A stretch of DNA of 64,000 nucleotides, from NCBI RefSeq assembly GCF_008831085.1, contig NZ_WBJY01000004.1, forward strand, positions 248,001 to 312,000. Reading direction: 5' to 3'. Shown here in pieces: positions 32,125 through 41,254 of this stretch; the stretch's first letter is position 1; each line of letters starts with the position of its first letter. The translations under genes and the position numbers were made by a program. The notes beneath the pieces are model-generated. The model did not search any database, was not told where the DNA came from, and saw only the letters and a list, made by a program, of their open reading frames with translations. The DNA comes from Pseudoclavibacter endophyticus. Lineage in GTDB: Bacteria > Actinomycetota > Actinomycetes > Actinomycetales > Microbacteriaceae.

Positions 32125-33267
32125 ATGCGAACCTTCGGATTGGAAGAAGAACTGCTGCTCGTCAACCCTGAGACGGGCATGCCGTGGGCGGTGGCGGAGC
32201 GGGTGCTGAGACGCGCCGATGAGCGCGAGAACGACCGCGAGAACGACCGCGACGAGCATGACGATGAGGCAAAGGCCCCCGGCGGCTCCCTCGACGGCGA
32301 GCTGCAATCGCAGCAGGTCGAAACCGATACCAAACCGACTGCCGATCGCGTCGAGCTCGAGGAACAAGTGCGGGCCTGGCGCCGCGAAGCGATTCTCTCC
32401 GCACGCGAGGCCGGCGTGAAGGTGGTCGCGACAGGCACCTCGCCGATACAGGTCGACCCGACTCTCGCCCGCAAAGAGCGATACCGCTGGATGGCCGAGC
32501 ACTTCGGCATCACGACCAGCCAGCACCTCACGTGCGGCTGTCACGTGCACGTGTCGGTTGAGTCGCGTGACGAGGGCGTCGCCGTGCTCGACCGCGTGCG
32601 CACGCTCACGCCGATCCTCACCGCGATCAGCGCGAACTCACCGTTCTGGCACGGTGAGGACAGCGGGTACGCCAGTTTCCGGTCCCAGGTGATGCAGCGC
32701 TGGCCCACGGCTGGACCGCAAGACGTCTACGGATCCGTGCGGGCGTACGACGCGCAGATTGCGGCCATGCTCGCCTCCGGGGTCATCTCGGACCAGGGCA
32801 TGATCTATTCCGACGCGAGGCTGTCGCACCGGTACCCGACCGTCGAGCTCCGCGTCGCCGATGTGTGCCTCGACGCGCGCGACGCCGTGCTGGTCGCCTC
32901 GCTCGCGCGCGCCCTCGTCGAGACCGCCGCGAAGCAGTGGCGCGACGGGGTGGATGCTCCGGCCGTCTCGGCCGCACTCGTGCGATTGGAGACGTGGCAG
33001 GCCGGTCGGTACGGGCTGACGGGAGACCTCCTCGATCCGCACACGCTGCGCCCGCGCCCGGCGCGCGAGGTCGTCGACGGGCTGGTCGAGTCGGTCGCAC
33101 CGGCGCTCGAAGCCTCTGGAGACCTCTCGTTCGTGCAGCAGCGCATCGACGAGCTGTTCACGCACGGCACCGGCTCCGAAGTGCAGCGGGCCACGCTCGA
33201 GAAGACCGGCCAGCTCAGCGACGTCGTGGCCAGGCTCGCTCGCGTGACCGCAGGCCAGGACGACTAG
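32125..33267 (+). CDS. Carboxylate-amine ligase of the glutamate-cysteine ligase 2 family (YbdK/EgtA type)
   Basis: A 380-residue GCS2-family enzyme that joins a carboxylate (usually glutamate) to an amine with ATP. Family marks are the N-terminal RTFGLEEELLLVNPETG, ELQSQQVETDT (acidic metal/ATP strand), CGCHVHVSVE (His residues) and YPTVELRVADVCLDARDAVLVASLARALVET read in pieces near residues 245-280. A short acidic insertion (ERENDRENDRDEHDDE, around residues 32-47) precedes the ELQSQ strand and is unusual. The start at 32125 is set by the leaderless-type promoter. The class II amidotransferase lies next to it, divergently. The product could be glutathione-, ergothioneine- or ovothiol-related; unproven. 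Confidence 0.85.
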   Translation: MRTFGLEEELLLVNPETGMPWAVAERVLRRADERENDRENDRDEHDDEAKAPGGSLDGELQSQQVETDTKPTADRVELEEQVRAWRREAILSAREAGVKVVATGTSPIQVDPTLARKERYRWMAEHFGITTSQHLTCGCHVHVSVESRDEGVAVLDRVRTLTPILTAISANSPFWHGEDSGYASFRSQVMQRWPTAGPQDVYGSVRAYDAQIAAMLASGVISDQGMIYSDARLSHRYPTVELRVADVCLDARDAVLVASLARALVETAAKQWRDGVDAPAVSAALVRLETWQAGRYGLTGDLLDPHTLRPRPAREVVDGLVESVAPALEASGDLSFVQQRIDELFTHGTGSEVQRATLEKTGQLSDVVARLARVTAGQDD

Positions 33268-33292
33268 CGCGCGGCCGTCCCGCGGCGCCCCG

Positions 33293-35782
33293 TCACACCT
33301 CTGGGTTGACGTCGGGCGGCGACTTGTCCGGGCGCCAGCCGCGCCAGGCTGCGTGTCGCAAGCGCCCGTCCGCGGTCCGCTCCCGGTATCGCACCTCGGC
33401 GACGAGCTTCGGCGTCGCCCAGCGTGCGTCGCGGGCATCGGCCCCGGGCACGCCGTCGGCCGGCGGCGTCTTCCTCGCCAAGCGTTCGAGGCTGCGTCGG
33501 ATCTCGCGACGCTGTGACGCCGAGAAGCCCGTCCCGACGCGCCCGGCATACCGCAGGCCGTCGGCGGTCGGGACCGCGAGCAGGAGCGAGGCCAGCCCGG
33601 ATGGGTCGGCCGAGCTCGGCCGCCAGCCGATGACGACGACCTCGGCCGTCTGCACGTGGGCGACCTTTCGCCAATCGCTCGATCGTCGGCCCGGTCGGTA
33701 CGGGCTCTCCAGTCGCTTCGCCATGATGCCCTCGAGTCCGAAGCGACTGCTCGAGTCGACGGCCGCCTCGACGTCCCCGTCGAAGGCGGGAGGCACGAGC
33801 ACGAGCCCGTCGACGTCGTGCACGACCTCATCCAGCAGCTCGCGCCGGTTCGCATAGGGCAGCTCGACCGACGGACTGCCGTTGATCTCGAGGACGTCGA
33901 AGACCACGAGGCTCACGGGCACTTCGTTCCGAAGCCGGGCGGCCTCGCGCGGATTGGTCACGTGCATCCGCCGCTGAAGCCGTCCGAAGTCGGGCGCGCC
34001 GTTTCCGCCGAACGCGACGATCTCGCCGTCGAGCACGCACGACTCCGTGTCGACCGCGTCGACGACCCCGTCGAGTTCAGGGAAGCTCACCGTCACGTCG
34101 CGCGCATTGCGGCTGTGCACGGTGACCTTGTCGTCGACGGTGACGATTGCGCGCATCCCGTCCCACTTCATCTCGAACGCCCACTCGTTCTGGTCGAGTC
34201 GCTCGAGGGCATCCGCCTCGCCGCGGACCGCGAGCATCGGCCGGTATCGGGCCGGCGCGGCGCGCGAGCGGCGGCTCGGCGCCCGTTTCGCCGAGGCCGG
34301 CTCCCGCGTGGTCGCGCCGCCTTCGCCGCCGGATTCGTCGTCGAGCTGCATGCGGTGGATCATCCACTGCGGCTTCTGGGGGTCGTCACCCGTGCGGAAG
34401 AGGGCGTACTTTCGCCTGCCGCCGAGGCCGCCGTCCTCGCGCCCGGTGAGCGTCGCGATGACCTCACCGTCCTCCCATTTCTCGAGTTCGTAGGTGCCGG
34501 CGTCCCAGATCTCGACCACTCCCGCGCCGTACTCGCCCTTCGGGATCTCGCCCTCGAACTCGCCGTACTCGAGCGGGTGGTCCTCGGTCGGCACGGCGAG
34601 GTGGTTGCGCTTCGGGTCGGTCGGAACCCCTTTCGGCAGCGCCCAGCTCACGAGCACGCCCTCGTGCTCGAGGCGGAAGTCGAAGTGCAGCCGCCGCGCC
34701 TGGTGCCGCTGGATCACGAACGAGGGCGGCCCGTCGCCGCCCCTGCCGTGCCGATCGGGCACCGGTTCGGGCGTCCGGCTCGCGTCGCGCTTCGTGCGGT
34801 ACACGGTGAGCCGGTCGCGAGGCGGAGGATCGGCGTCGCGATCGACCGGCCCGCCCCGGCCCATCACGCCGTCGCTCGCCGTCCCGTCACCACGGGCGTC
34901 CTCCAGGCCCGCCATGGGATCTCCGCGCCGTTTGACCCGCGCCAGCACGTCGCGGAGATCGAGCTGTCGCAACTGAGGCGACGCGAGCTCGCGCCACGTC
35001 CGAGGTGCCGCGACATGCGGATGCCGGCGGCCGCGGAGCGAGTACGGCGCGATGGTCGTCTTGCTCGCGTTGTTCTGGCTCCAGTCGATGAACACTTTGC
35101 CGGCACGGGCCGACCGCCGCATCGAGCTGATGACGTCGTCCGGGTGGTCGGCCTCGAGCGCCCTGGCGAGCTCCTTCGCGACGCCCGAGACCTGCTCCGA
35201 ACTCTGGGTGCCGTCGAGGCCGGCGTAGAGGTGGATGCCCTTGCTGCCGCTGGTGACCGGCACAGGATCGAGTCCCATGTCCCGCAGCAGTCCCCGCACG
35301 AGGCGCGCGACCTCGACGCACTCCCGCAGCCCGACGCCCTCGCCGGGATCGAGGTCGAACACGATGCGGTCGGGCGGCAGGTGCTCGTCGCCCTCGCCGA
35401 ACCTCCACTGCGGCACGTGAATCTCCAGGGCGGCCATCTGCCCGAACCACGCCAGCGTCGCGACGTCGTTCGCGAGCGGGTACTCATTGACGTGATCGCT
35501 GTGCTGGATGCTGCGCCGCTCGACCCAGTCGGGCGCGCCCTGGCCGATGTTCTTCTGGAAGAAGACCTCGCCGCCGCCGTCCTCCCCGACGCCGCCCGGC
35601 CAGCGCTTGCGGGTGACGGGCCGGTCGCGGCAGTGGGGGAGCATGACGGGGGCGATGCGGCGGTAGTAGTCGATCACGTCGCGCTTCGTCGTGCCCGTCG
35701 CGGGGTACAGCACCCGGTCCAGATTCGAGAGGCGCAGCTTCTTACCGTCGATCGAGATCCGTTGTTCCGTCGTGCGTGCCAT
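33293..35782 (-). CDS. ligD: ATP-dependent multifunctional DNA ligase LigD (polymerase, 3'-phosphoesterase, ligase)
   Basis: An 829-residue NHEJ enzyme with the mycobacterial order. The primase-like POL domain (about 10-300) has GEVFFQKN and catalytic IVFDLDPGEG (D143, D145). The 3'-phosphoesterase domain (about 355-480) has FVIQRHQARRLHFDFRLE and HPLEYGEFEGEIPKGEYG. The ATP-dependent ligase domain (about 530-829) has the nucleotidyl lysine in FEMKWDGMRA, then SCVLDGEIVAF and LEGIMAKRLESPY. All domains look intact. It repairs blunt or damaged double-strand breaks with Ku. It is divergent from ku across 69 bases, and the GTG-free ATG start at 35782 has GAGGATG upstream. Confidence 0.96.
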   Translation of the reverse strand: MARTTEQRISIDGKKLRLSNLDRVLYPATGTTKRDVIDYYRRIAPVMLPHCRDRPVTRKRWPGGVGEDGGGEVFFQKNIGQGAPDWVERRSIQHSDHVNEYPLANDVATLAWFGQMAALEIHVPQWRFGEGDEHLPPDRIVFDLDPGEGVGLRECVEVARLVRGLLRDMGLDPVPVTSGSKGIHLYAGLDGTQSSEQVSGVAKELARALEADHPDDVISSMRRSARAGKVFIDWSQNNASKTTIAPYSLRGRRHPHVAAPRTWRELASPQLRQLDLRDVLARVKRRGDPMAGLEDARGDGTASDGVMGRGGPVDRDADPPPRDRLTVYRTKRDASRTPEPVPDRHGRGGDGPPSFVIQRHQARRLHFDFRLEHEGVLVSWALPKGVPTDPKRNHLAVPTEDHPLEYGEFEGEIPKGEYGAGVVEIWDAGTYELEKWEDGEVIATLTGREDGGLGGRRKYALFRTGDDPQKPQWMIHRMQLDDESGGEGGATTREPASAKRAPSRRSRAAPARYRPMLAVRGEADALERLDQNEWAFEMKWDGMRAIVTVDDKVTVHSRNARDVTVSFPELDGVVDAVDTESCVLDGEIVAFGGNGAPDFGRLQRRMHVTNPREAARLRNEVPVSLVVFDVLEINGSPSVELPYANRRELLDEVVHDVDGLVLVPPAFDGDVEAAVDSSSRFGLEGIMAKRLESPYRPGRRSSDWRKVAHVQTAEVVVIGWRPSSADPSGLASLLLAVPTADGLRYAGRVGTGFSASQRREIRRSLERLARKTPPADGVPGADARDARWATPKLVAEVRYRERTADGRLRHAAWRGWRPDKSPPDVNPEV

Positions 35783-35851
35783 CGCGCCATCCTCATACAG
35801 AACGCTCCGAACAACGAGGTGCCATGCATCCGAATCGTCTTTACTTGCGGT

Positions 35852-36850
35852 ATGAGAGCCATTTGGACAGGAGCCATCTCATTCGGGCTCGTGAACGTTC
35901 CCGTCAAGCTGTACAGCGCGACGCAGGATCACGACCTCTCGCTGCACCAGGTGCACGACAAGGACGGCGGCCGAATCCGCTATCAGCGGCGCTGCGAGGT
36001 GTGCGGCGAGGTGGTCGAGTATGAGGACATCGTGAAGGCGCACGTCGACGACGACGAGACCGTCGTGCTGACCAAGGACGAGCTTGACTCCCTGCCGCAA
36101 GAGCGCAGTCGGGAGATCTCGGTTGTGGAGTTCGTGCCGTCCGAGCAGGTCGACCCGATCCTGTTCGACCGCAGCTACTACCTCGAGCCGACGGGCAAGT
36201 CGCCCAAGGCGTACGTGCTGCTCCGCCGCACCCTCGAGGAGACCGACCGCACCGCGATCGTGCAGTTCGCGTTGCGCCAGAAGACGCGTCTCGCCGCCCT
36301 GCGCGTGCGGGGTGACGTGCTGCTCGTACAGACGCTGCTGTGGGACGACGAAGTGCGCGAGGCCGATTTCCCGGCGCTCGACGAATCGGTGCGCGTCACT
36401 AAGAAGGAGCTCGAGCTCTCATCGAAGCTCGTCGACACGTACGCGGGCGACTTCGACCTGTCGGCGTTTCGTGACGAGTATCAGGAGGAGCTGCGCGCCC
36501 TCGTGGAGGCGAAGCGCGAACAGGGTGACGCGCTCGACACCGAGGAGACCTTCGGAGCTCCCGACGAGGACGAGGGCGCTGAGGTCATCGACCTGATGGC
36601 GGCGCTCCGGCAGAGCGTCGAGAAGTCGCGCTCGTCGAAGCGCGGCAGATCGCGCTCGTCGTCGAAGCGCGAATCGGGATCGAAATCGCGCGCATCCGGA
36701 TCTCGGTCGAAGGCCGAGTCGGCGACGAAATCGCGCTCGTCGAAATCCTCGAAGCCGTCGTCACAGTCGAAATCCTCCGGATCGGAGGCGAAGAAGCGCG
36801 GCTCCTCCACATCCAAATCGACGAAGCGCTCCACCAAGAAATCGGCATAG
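35852..36850 (+). CDS. ku: Ku protein, bacterial NHEJ end-binding factor
   Basis: A 332-residue Ku homodimer subunit. The core (1-255) starts MRAIWTGAISFGLVNVPVKL and includes HQVHDKDGGRIRYQRRC, CEVCGEVVEYEDIVKA, SYYLEP and LSSKLVDTYAGDFD. It forms a ring on DNA ends and recruits LigD. The C-terminus from about residue 255 on is a low-complexity Ser/Lys/Arg tail of some 75 residues (SKS, SSK repeats), rich in UCG and AAA/AAG codons. Such basic tails in mycobacterial Ku increase DNA binding and permit inward threading. The coding frame opens far upstream, opposite ligD, but only from 35852 does it resemble Ku. Confidence 0.96.
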   Translation: MRAIWTGAISFGLVNVPVKLYSATQDHDLSLHQVHDKDGGRIRYQRRCEVCGEVVEYEDIVKAHVDDDETVVLTKDELDSLPQERSREISVVEFVPSEQVDPILFDRSYYLEPTGKSPKAYVLLRRTLEETDRTAIVQFALRQKTRLAALRVRGDVLLVQTLLWDDEVREADFPALDESVRVTKKELELSSKLVDTYAGDFDLSAFRDEYQEELRALVEAKREQGDALDTEETFGAPDEDEGAEVIDLMAALRQSVEKSRSSKRGRSRSSSKRESGSKSRASGSRSKAESATKSRSSKSSKPSSQSKSSGSEAKKRGSSTSKSTKRSTKKSA

Positions 36851-36894
36851 CGAGGCCGCGGCAGCGTCACACATGACCAGCAGGAACGAGCCCC

Positions 36895-36900
36895 TAAGGT
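36895..36900 (+). promoter_or_regulatory. Probable -10 box of the lipoprotein-CDF operon
   Basis: TAAGGT, 63 bases before the lipoprotein start, with TGACCA 15 bases upstream as a weak -35. The lipoprotein gene itself has a strong AAGGAGGAG ribosome-binding site. Confidence 0.4.
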
Positions 36901-36963
36901 GAAGGGATTCGAGTCAAGCTGCGCATTCCAGCCTCGACTCTGGGCGTTTTCAAGGAGGAGACG

Positions 36964-37500
36964 ATGGCGCTCGCAACGCAGCGTTCGACCGGGGGCTCGC
37001 GTCGTCCGCCGACTCGGGGAAACGGACCGGGCAGGCGGCGGATCGCGTCGCTGATCGGGATGCTCCTCGCGGGAATGCTGCTCAGTGGGTGCGGGCTGTC
37101 GATACCGTCCGACCCGAACGGCACGATGGACCGCGTCGAGGGCGCGGTGCTCCGCGCGGGCGCGTCGGTCGAGGAGGGGCTCGTCGAGAAGGCGGCGGAC
37201 GGAGGCGCATTCGGCCCCCTCGCCGACCTGGTCGAGGCGTTCGCCGAGGAGCACGGCGCCGAGGTGGAGTGGACCTTCGGCAGCGAGGAATCGCTCGTCG
37301 AGCACCTCGAGCAGCACCGGATCGACCTCGCCGTGGGCGGCATGACCGCCGACACACCGTGGTCCCAGATGGCGGGCACGACGCGCGGCTACGACGAGGT
37401 GCCGGGAGCAGAGGGCCGCGAGATCGTCATGCTCGTCCCCCTCGGCGAGAACGAGCTCGTGTACGAGCTCGAGTCGTTCCTCGATCGCGAGCTCAGCTGA
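36964..37500 (+). CDS. Small lipoprotein resembling the N-terminal lobe of a substrate-binding protein
   Basis: A 178-residue secreted lipoprotein. A Pro/Arg-rich N-region, hydrophobic core (SLIGMLLAGMLL) and lipobox LSGC place the lipidated Cys at 43. The mature part is acidic, and residues 70-150 (FGPLADLVEAFAEEHGAEVEW, ESLVEHLEQHRIDLAVGGMT) resemble the first lobe of a type 2 periplasmic binding protein. At about 135 mature residues it lacks the second lobe and hinge. Its stop overlaps the start of the cation-efflux gene (TGATG), so it probably works with that transporter as a metal chaperone or inhibitor. This function is inferred. Confidence 0.75.
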   Translation: MALATQRSTGGSRRPPTRGNGPGRRRIASLIGMLLAGMLLSGCGLSIPSDPNGTMDRVEGAVLRAGASVEEGLVEKAADGGAFGPLADLVEAFAEEHGAEVEWTFGSEESLVEHLEQHRIDLAVGGMTADTPWSQMAGTTRGYDEVPGAEGREIVMLVPLGENELVYELESFLDRELS

Positions 37501-38468
37501 TGAGAAACGTCGGCCGGACGGATCTGCCCGCCGAGCAGCGCACGGCCCTCACGAAGGCGATCCGCTGGGAGTGGGCGACGATCGCCTACACCCTGTTCAC
37601 GATCAGCCTGGTCGCGCTCGTCCTGGGCAACTCGCAGGCGATGAAGACCGCGTGGATCGAAGACATGCTCTCGCTGATCCCGCAGGTGAGTTTCCTCGTC
37701 GCGCTCCTGTTCATCCGTCGCAAACCGACTCGCTCGTTTCCCTTCGGCAAGCATCGCGCCATGACGATCGGGCACCTGGTCGCCGGCGTCGCGCTCCTCG
37801 CGGTCGGCGGCAACCTTGCCGTCGAGGCCGCCATCGGGCTCATCTCGGGCGAGCATCCCACCATCGGAACCCTTCAGCTGTTCGGCCAGACGATCTGGCT
37901 CGGCTGGCTCATGGTCGGCGTCATGCTGCTCATCGTCATCGGTCCGCTGATCTACGGCCCTGCGAAACTGCGTCTCGCCCCCAAGCTGCACAACAAGCTC
38001 CTCTTCGCCGACGCCGACATGGCAAGGGCCGACTGGCACACGAACGCCGCTTCCATCGTCGGCGTGCTCGGCGTCGGCATCGGTCTCTGGTGGCTCGATG
38101 GGGCGGCCGCCATCTTCATCTCGATCGGCATCGTGCTCGACGGCGTGCGCAACACGAGGTTCGCGATCCGCGACCTCATGGACGAGCGGGCGCGCACGCA
38201 CGACGACAAGCGAACGCATCCGCTCGTCAACGCCGTCCTCGCCGAGATGCTGCGGCAGCCGTGGGTGCGTGATGCGGGAGTGCGGATGCGCGATCAGGGC
38301 CAGGTCTTCCACACCGAGATCTTCTTCGTGCCGACGCGCCGACGCCCGCCTCGGACCGAGACGCTGCACGCGGCCGCCGAGCGGATCGCGGCCCTCGACT
38401 GGAAATTGCAGGACATTTCGCTCATCCCCGTCGGGCGGCTGCCGGATGAGGCCACACGGCTTGAATGA
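37500..38468 (+). CDS. Cation diffusion facilitator (CDF) family transporter
   Basis: A 322-residue metal:proton antiporter of the inner membrane. Six TM helices lie between about 25 and 235. TM2 has WIEDMLSLIPQVSFLVALLF and TM5 ADADMARADWHTNAASIVGVLG, so the transport site is made of Asp/Glu (E-D, D-x-D, D-W-H) rather than the HxxxD of YiiP-type zinc exporters. SFPFGKHRAM corresponds to the conserved cytoplasmic loop. The C-terminal cytoplasmic domain (240-322) includes VFHTEIFFVP and the ferredoxin-like fold. The metal may be Fe(II), Mn(II) or Zn(II); unresolved. It is translationally coupled to the preceding lipoprotein. Confidence 0.87.
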   Translation: MRNVGRTDLPAEQRTALTKAIRWEWATIAYTLFTISLVALVLGNSQAMKTAWIEDMLSLIPQVSFLVALLFIRRKPTRSFPFGKHRAMTIGHLVAGVALLAVGGNLAVEAAIGLISGEHPTIGTLQLFGQTIWLGWLMVGVMLLIVIGPLIYGPAKLRLAPKLHNKLLFADADMARADWHTNAASIVGVLGVGIGLWWLDGAAAIFISIGIVLDGVRNTRFAIRDLMDERARTHDDKRTHPLVNAVLAEMLRQPWVRDAGVRMRDQGQVFHTEIFFVPTRRRPPRTETLHAAAERIAALDWKLQDISLIPVGRLPDEATRLE

Positions 38469-38524
38469 GGCCGGTGTCGGCGGCAGCGTCATGCGGGACC
38501 GGCGCACCGGGTGAGGGCCCGGCC

Positions 38525-38530
38525 TACCAT
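38525..38530 (+). promoter_or_regulatory. Probable -10 box of holA
   Basis: TACCAT followed by GGTCAAG, near the leuS promoter pattern (TACCCTGGCCAAG). It lies 48 bases before the holA GTG start. Confidence 0.4.
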
Positions 38531-38577
38531 GGTCAAGCGCGCCAACTCGGGAGCGCGGGCAGGAACTGGAGCGTGCG

Positions 38578-39621
38578 GTGGCGGCGACGAAGACCAGCGG
38601 GCGAGCCGGGTCGGCGAAGGGCGGGCGCGGGGGCGCCGCTCCCGCCATCCCGCAGCTGGCTCCACGAGAGATCCGGCCCGCGCCGGTCGTGCTGCTGTCG
38701 GGCCCGGAAGACTACTTCGCCGATCTCGCCCTCGATCTGCTGCGTCGCACGCTCCGGCTGGAAGATCCCAGCCTCGAGGTCACCGAGCTCGATGCGGCCA
38801 CGTACGCTGCGGGGGCGCTCGTCACGTTCGTGAGCCCGTCGCTCTTCATGGAGCCGCGGCTCGTGATCGTCGAGGGCGTCGAGAAATGCACCGACGCGCT
38901 CGTTGCCGACAGCATCCGGTACATCGAGACGCCCGTCGAGGGGACGACCATCGTGTTCCGGCACAGCTCGGGCGCGCGGGGTAAGAAGCTGCTCGACGCG
39001 ATCCGCGCCGCGAAGGACGTCGCGATCGAGGTGCCCTGTCCGAAGCCGAAGGCGAATGAGCTGCTCGACATCGTGCACGGCGAATTCCGTGCCGAGCACC
39101 GCCGCATCGAGCCCCAGGCCGCCTCCCAGCTCGTCGCGGCGTTCAACACCGACCTCGCCGAGCTCGCCTCCGCGTGCCGGCAGCTCATCGCGGTCACGAC
39201 CGACGACGTCACCGAGCGCGACGTTGAGCGCTACTATGGCGGGCGCGTTGAGACGACGGGATTCAAGATCGCCGACGCCGCGATCGCCGGACGCCTCCGT
39301 GACGCCCTCGGTCTCGCGCGACACGGCATGTCGCAGGGCGTGCATCCCGTGCCCATCGTCGCGGCGGTGGCCGGCAAGTTGCGGCTCATGGCCAAGGTGT
39401 CGGACCAGCGGGGCAGCGACGCCCAGCTCGCGGGCGCGGCAGGGGCGGCGCCGTGGCAGGTCGGTCAGGCGCGCCGCGACCTTCGGGACTGGGACGACCG
39501 GATGCTCGGCCGCGCCATCGTGCTCACCGCCGAGACCGACCAGATGGTGAAGGGCGGCAGCCGCGATGCGGCGTTCGCCGTCGAGCGGCTGCTGCGCAGG
39601 ATCGCCGCGCGAGATCTGTAG
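38578..39621 (+). CDS. holA: DNA polymerase III delta subunit
   Basis: A 347-residue clamp-loader subunit that opens the beta clamp. After a Gly/Ala-rich N-terminus come PVVLLSGPEDYFADLALDLL (domain 1 start), LFMEPRLVIVEGVEKC (clamp-contact strand), an AAA+ fold without Walker A, TTIVFRHSSGARGKKLLDAI, and the collar domain from about 215 (NTDLAELASACRQLIAVT, HPVPIVAAVAGKLRLMAKVS, DQMVKGGSRDAAFAVERLL). The GTG at 38578 has GGAGCG upstream. In related genomes holA usually follows comEC directly; here 7.3 kb of other genes intervene. Confidence 0.93.
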   Translation: MAATKTSGRAGSAKGGRGGAAPAIPQLAPREIRPAPVVLLSGPEDYFADLALDLLRRTLRLEDPSLEVTELDAATYAAGALVTFVSPSLFMEPRLVIVEGVEKCTDALVADSIRYIETPVEGTTIVFRHSSGARGKKLLDAIRAAKDVAIEVPCPKPKANELLDIVHGEFRAEHRRIEPQAASQLVAAFNTDLAELASACRQLIAVTTDDVTERDVERYYGGRVETTGFKIADAAIAGRLRDALGLARHGMSQGVHPVPIVAAVAGKLRLMAKVSDQRGSDAQLAGAAGAAPWQVGQARRDLRDWDDRMLGRAIVLTAETDQMVKGGSRDAAFAVERLLRRIAARDL

Positions 39622-39626
39622 TCGAG

Positions 39627-41254
39627 CTATCGCCCGCCCGCGCGGGCGATGAGCCGAGCGACGCGGCCCGCGTGCTCGCGCTCGGTCGCGATCGGCTCGA
39701 TGACTCGCGTGGTCGCGACGCGGGTGACCTCCCTCTGCAACCTCCGCCGAGCGCGCCGTCGCCTGGCGGCGCCAATGGCGGCGCCGATCGCCTGCGACGC
39801 GAGACCGAGGAGGATACCGAGCAGGATGCCGGCGGCGATGAGCAGCATCGCAACGGGCCATCCCTCGACCCGAGTGAGCTCGGGCGCAGGCAGGCCCCAC
39901 AGCGGCAGCAGCCACGCCGCGAGATACCAGCCAACGCCCACGAGGGCCGCGAGCAGGGCAATCCACTGCACCACGCCGATCACGGGCCACCACCACGAGC
40001 CTCGCGCTCCGAGGTCGGTTCGGGCGATCGCACGGTCGAGCTCGCCCGGCAGCGTCTCGATCGCGGCGTTCGCGCGCCGCCTGACCGCGGCCCGCCAGGA
40101 ATCGGGCAGTCCGCTCGCAAGGTCATCGCCGAAGGCGCGAACGGCCCGCGCCGCACGGGCCTCCTGGCCGGCGCTGAGCTGCGGCAGCGCCGTCCGATGC
40201 AGGTCGGGATCCCGTCCCTCCCGCACGGCGGCCGGAGCCGAGGCGAGCAGGTGCATCCGGCGCAGGGGATCGGCCCGGAGTCGCAACAACCATGCCGTGA
40301 GCGGCCAGCCGGTCGCCTGGCCCGTGCGCTTCGCGTAGGAGCGGCCGACGGCGGCGGCGACGTCGTCGACACCCGATGCCGCGGAGAGCTCCTGCACGAG
40401 TGACGCTGTGCGTCGCTTCACCACGCGCGATGACAGGCCGGCGTCGTCGCCCGGCTCGGCCTCGAATTCGGGGAGGAGGCGAGCCGCGAGGCTCACCAGG
40501 TCGGCTTCGATGCGGGCGGTCTGCGCCGCCCGCTGTCTCGCGAAGCGGCCGACGAGTGCGCGCACGTCATCGATGCCGGAGCCGGTCGTCGCGGAGGCGG
40601 TCACCACGCGCACGCGGCCGAGCCCGTCGCGGCGAAGCAACCCGGTCAGCGAGTCGACGACGCGCGGTACGTCGTGGCTCGACAGCAGGTCGATCTGGTT
40701 CAACACGACGGCGGTGACGGCGGCGTGCGCCGAGAAGCGCTGCACGAAGTCGGCGTGCAGCACGGCATCGGCGTACTTCTGCGGGTCGACGACCCACACG
40801 AGCACGTCGACCTGGCCCGCGAGTCGCTCGGCGATCGCACGGTGCTCGCGCTCGACCGAGTCGAAGTCGGGCAGGTCGAGCAGCACGAGCGACAGCGACG
40901 GGTCGCCCGCGAACGGCGCTCCCGGCCGCCGCCGGTCGGCGACGCGCAGCCAGTCGAGCAGCGGCTCGACTCCCTCCTCATTCCATACGGCCGCGAGCGG
41001 CTCGCTCGTCGTTGGTCGGCGCACGTGGGTGCGGGCGAGCGACTCGCCGACGACGGCGTTGAACAGCGAGGATTTGCCGGATCCCGTCGCGCCGAAGAAC
41101 CCGACGACCGTATGGTCGCCCGAGAGCTCCCGTCGCGCCCCTGCGGCCTCGAGCATCCGGTCGATGTCGGCCAGCGTCTCGTCGTCGAGCCGGCCGTCGG
41201 CGAGTTCGCGAGCTTCGCGCAGCGCCGCGAGCCGCTCATCGAGCGTCGCGTGGC

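Noticed and set aside
31241..33267. Ergothioneine biosynthesis cluster
   Set aside because: The two genes could correspond to egtC and egtA by family, but egtB, egtD and egtE are absent and the amidotransferase is closer to YafJ-type sequences.
33656..35851. Upstream 730 codons of the frame containing ku
   Set aside because: Antisense to ligD. Ku homology starts at 35852 with the standard N-terminus.
31171..38577. Integrated mobile element between comEC and holA
   Set aside because: No integrase, transposase, tRNA or flanking direct repeat could be seen and the base composition is uniform.
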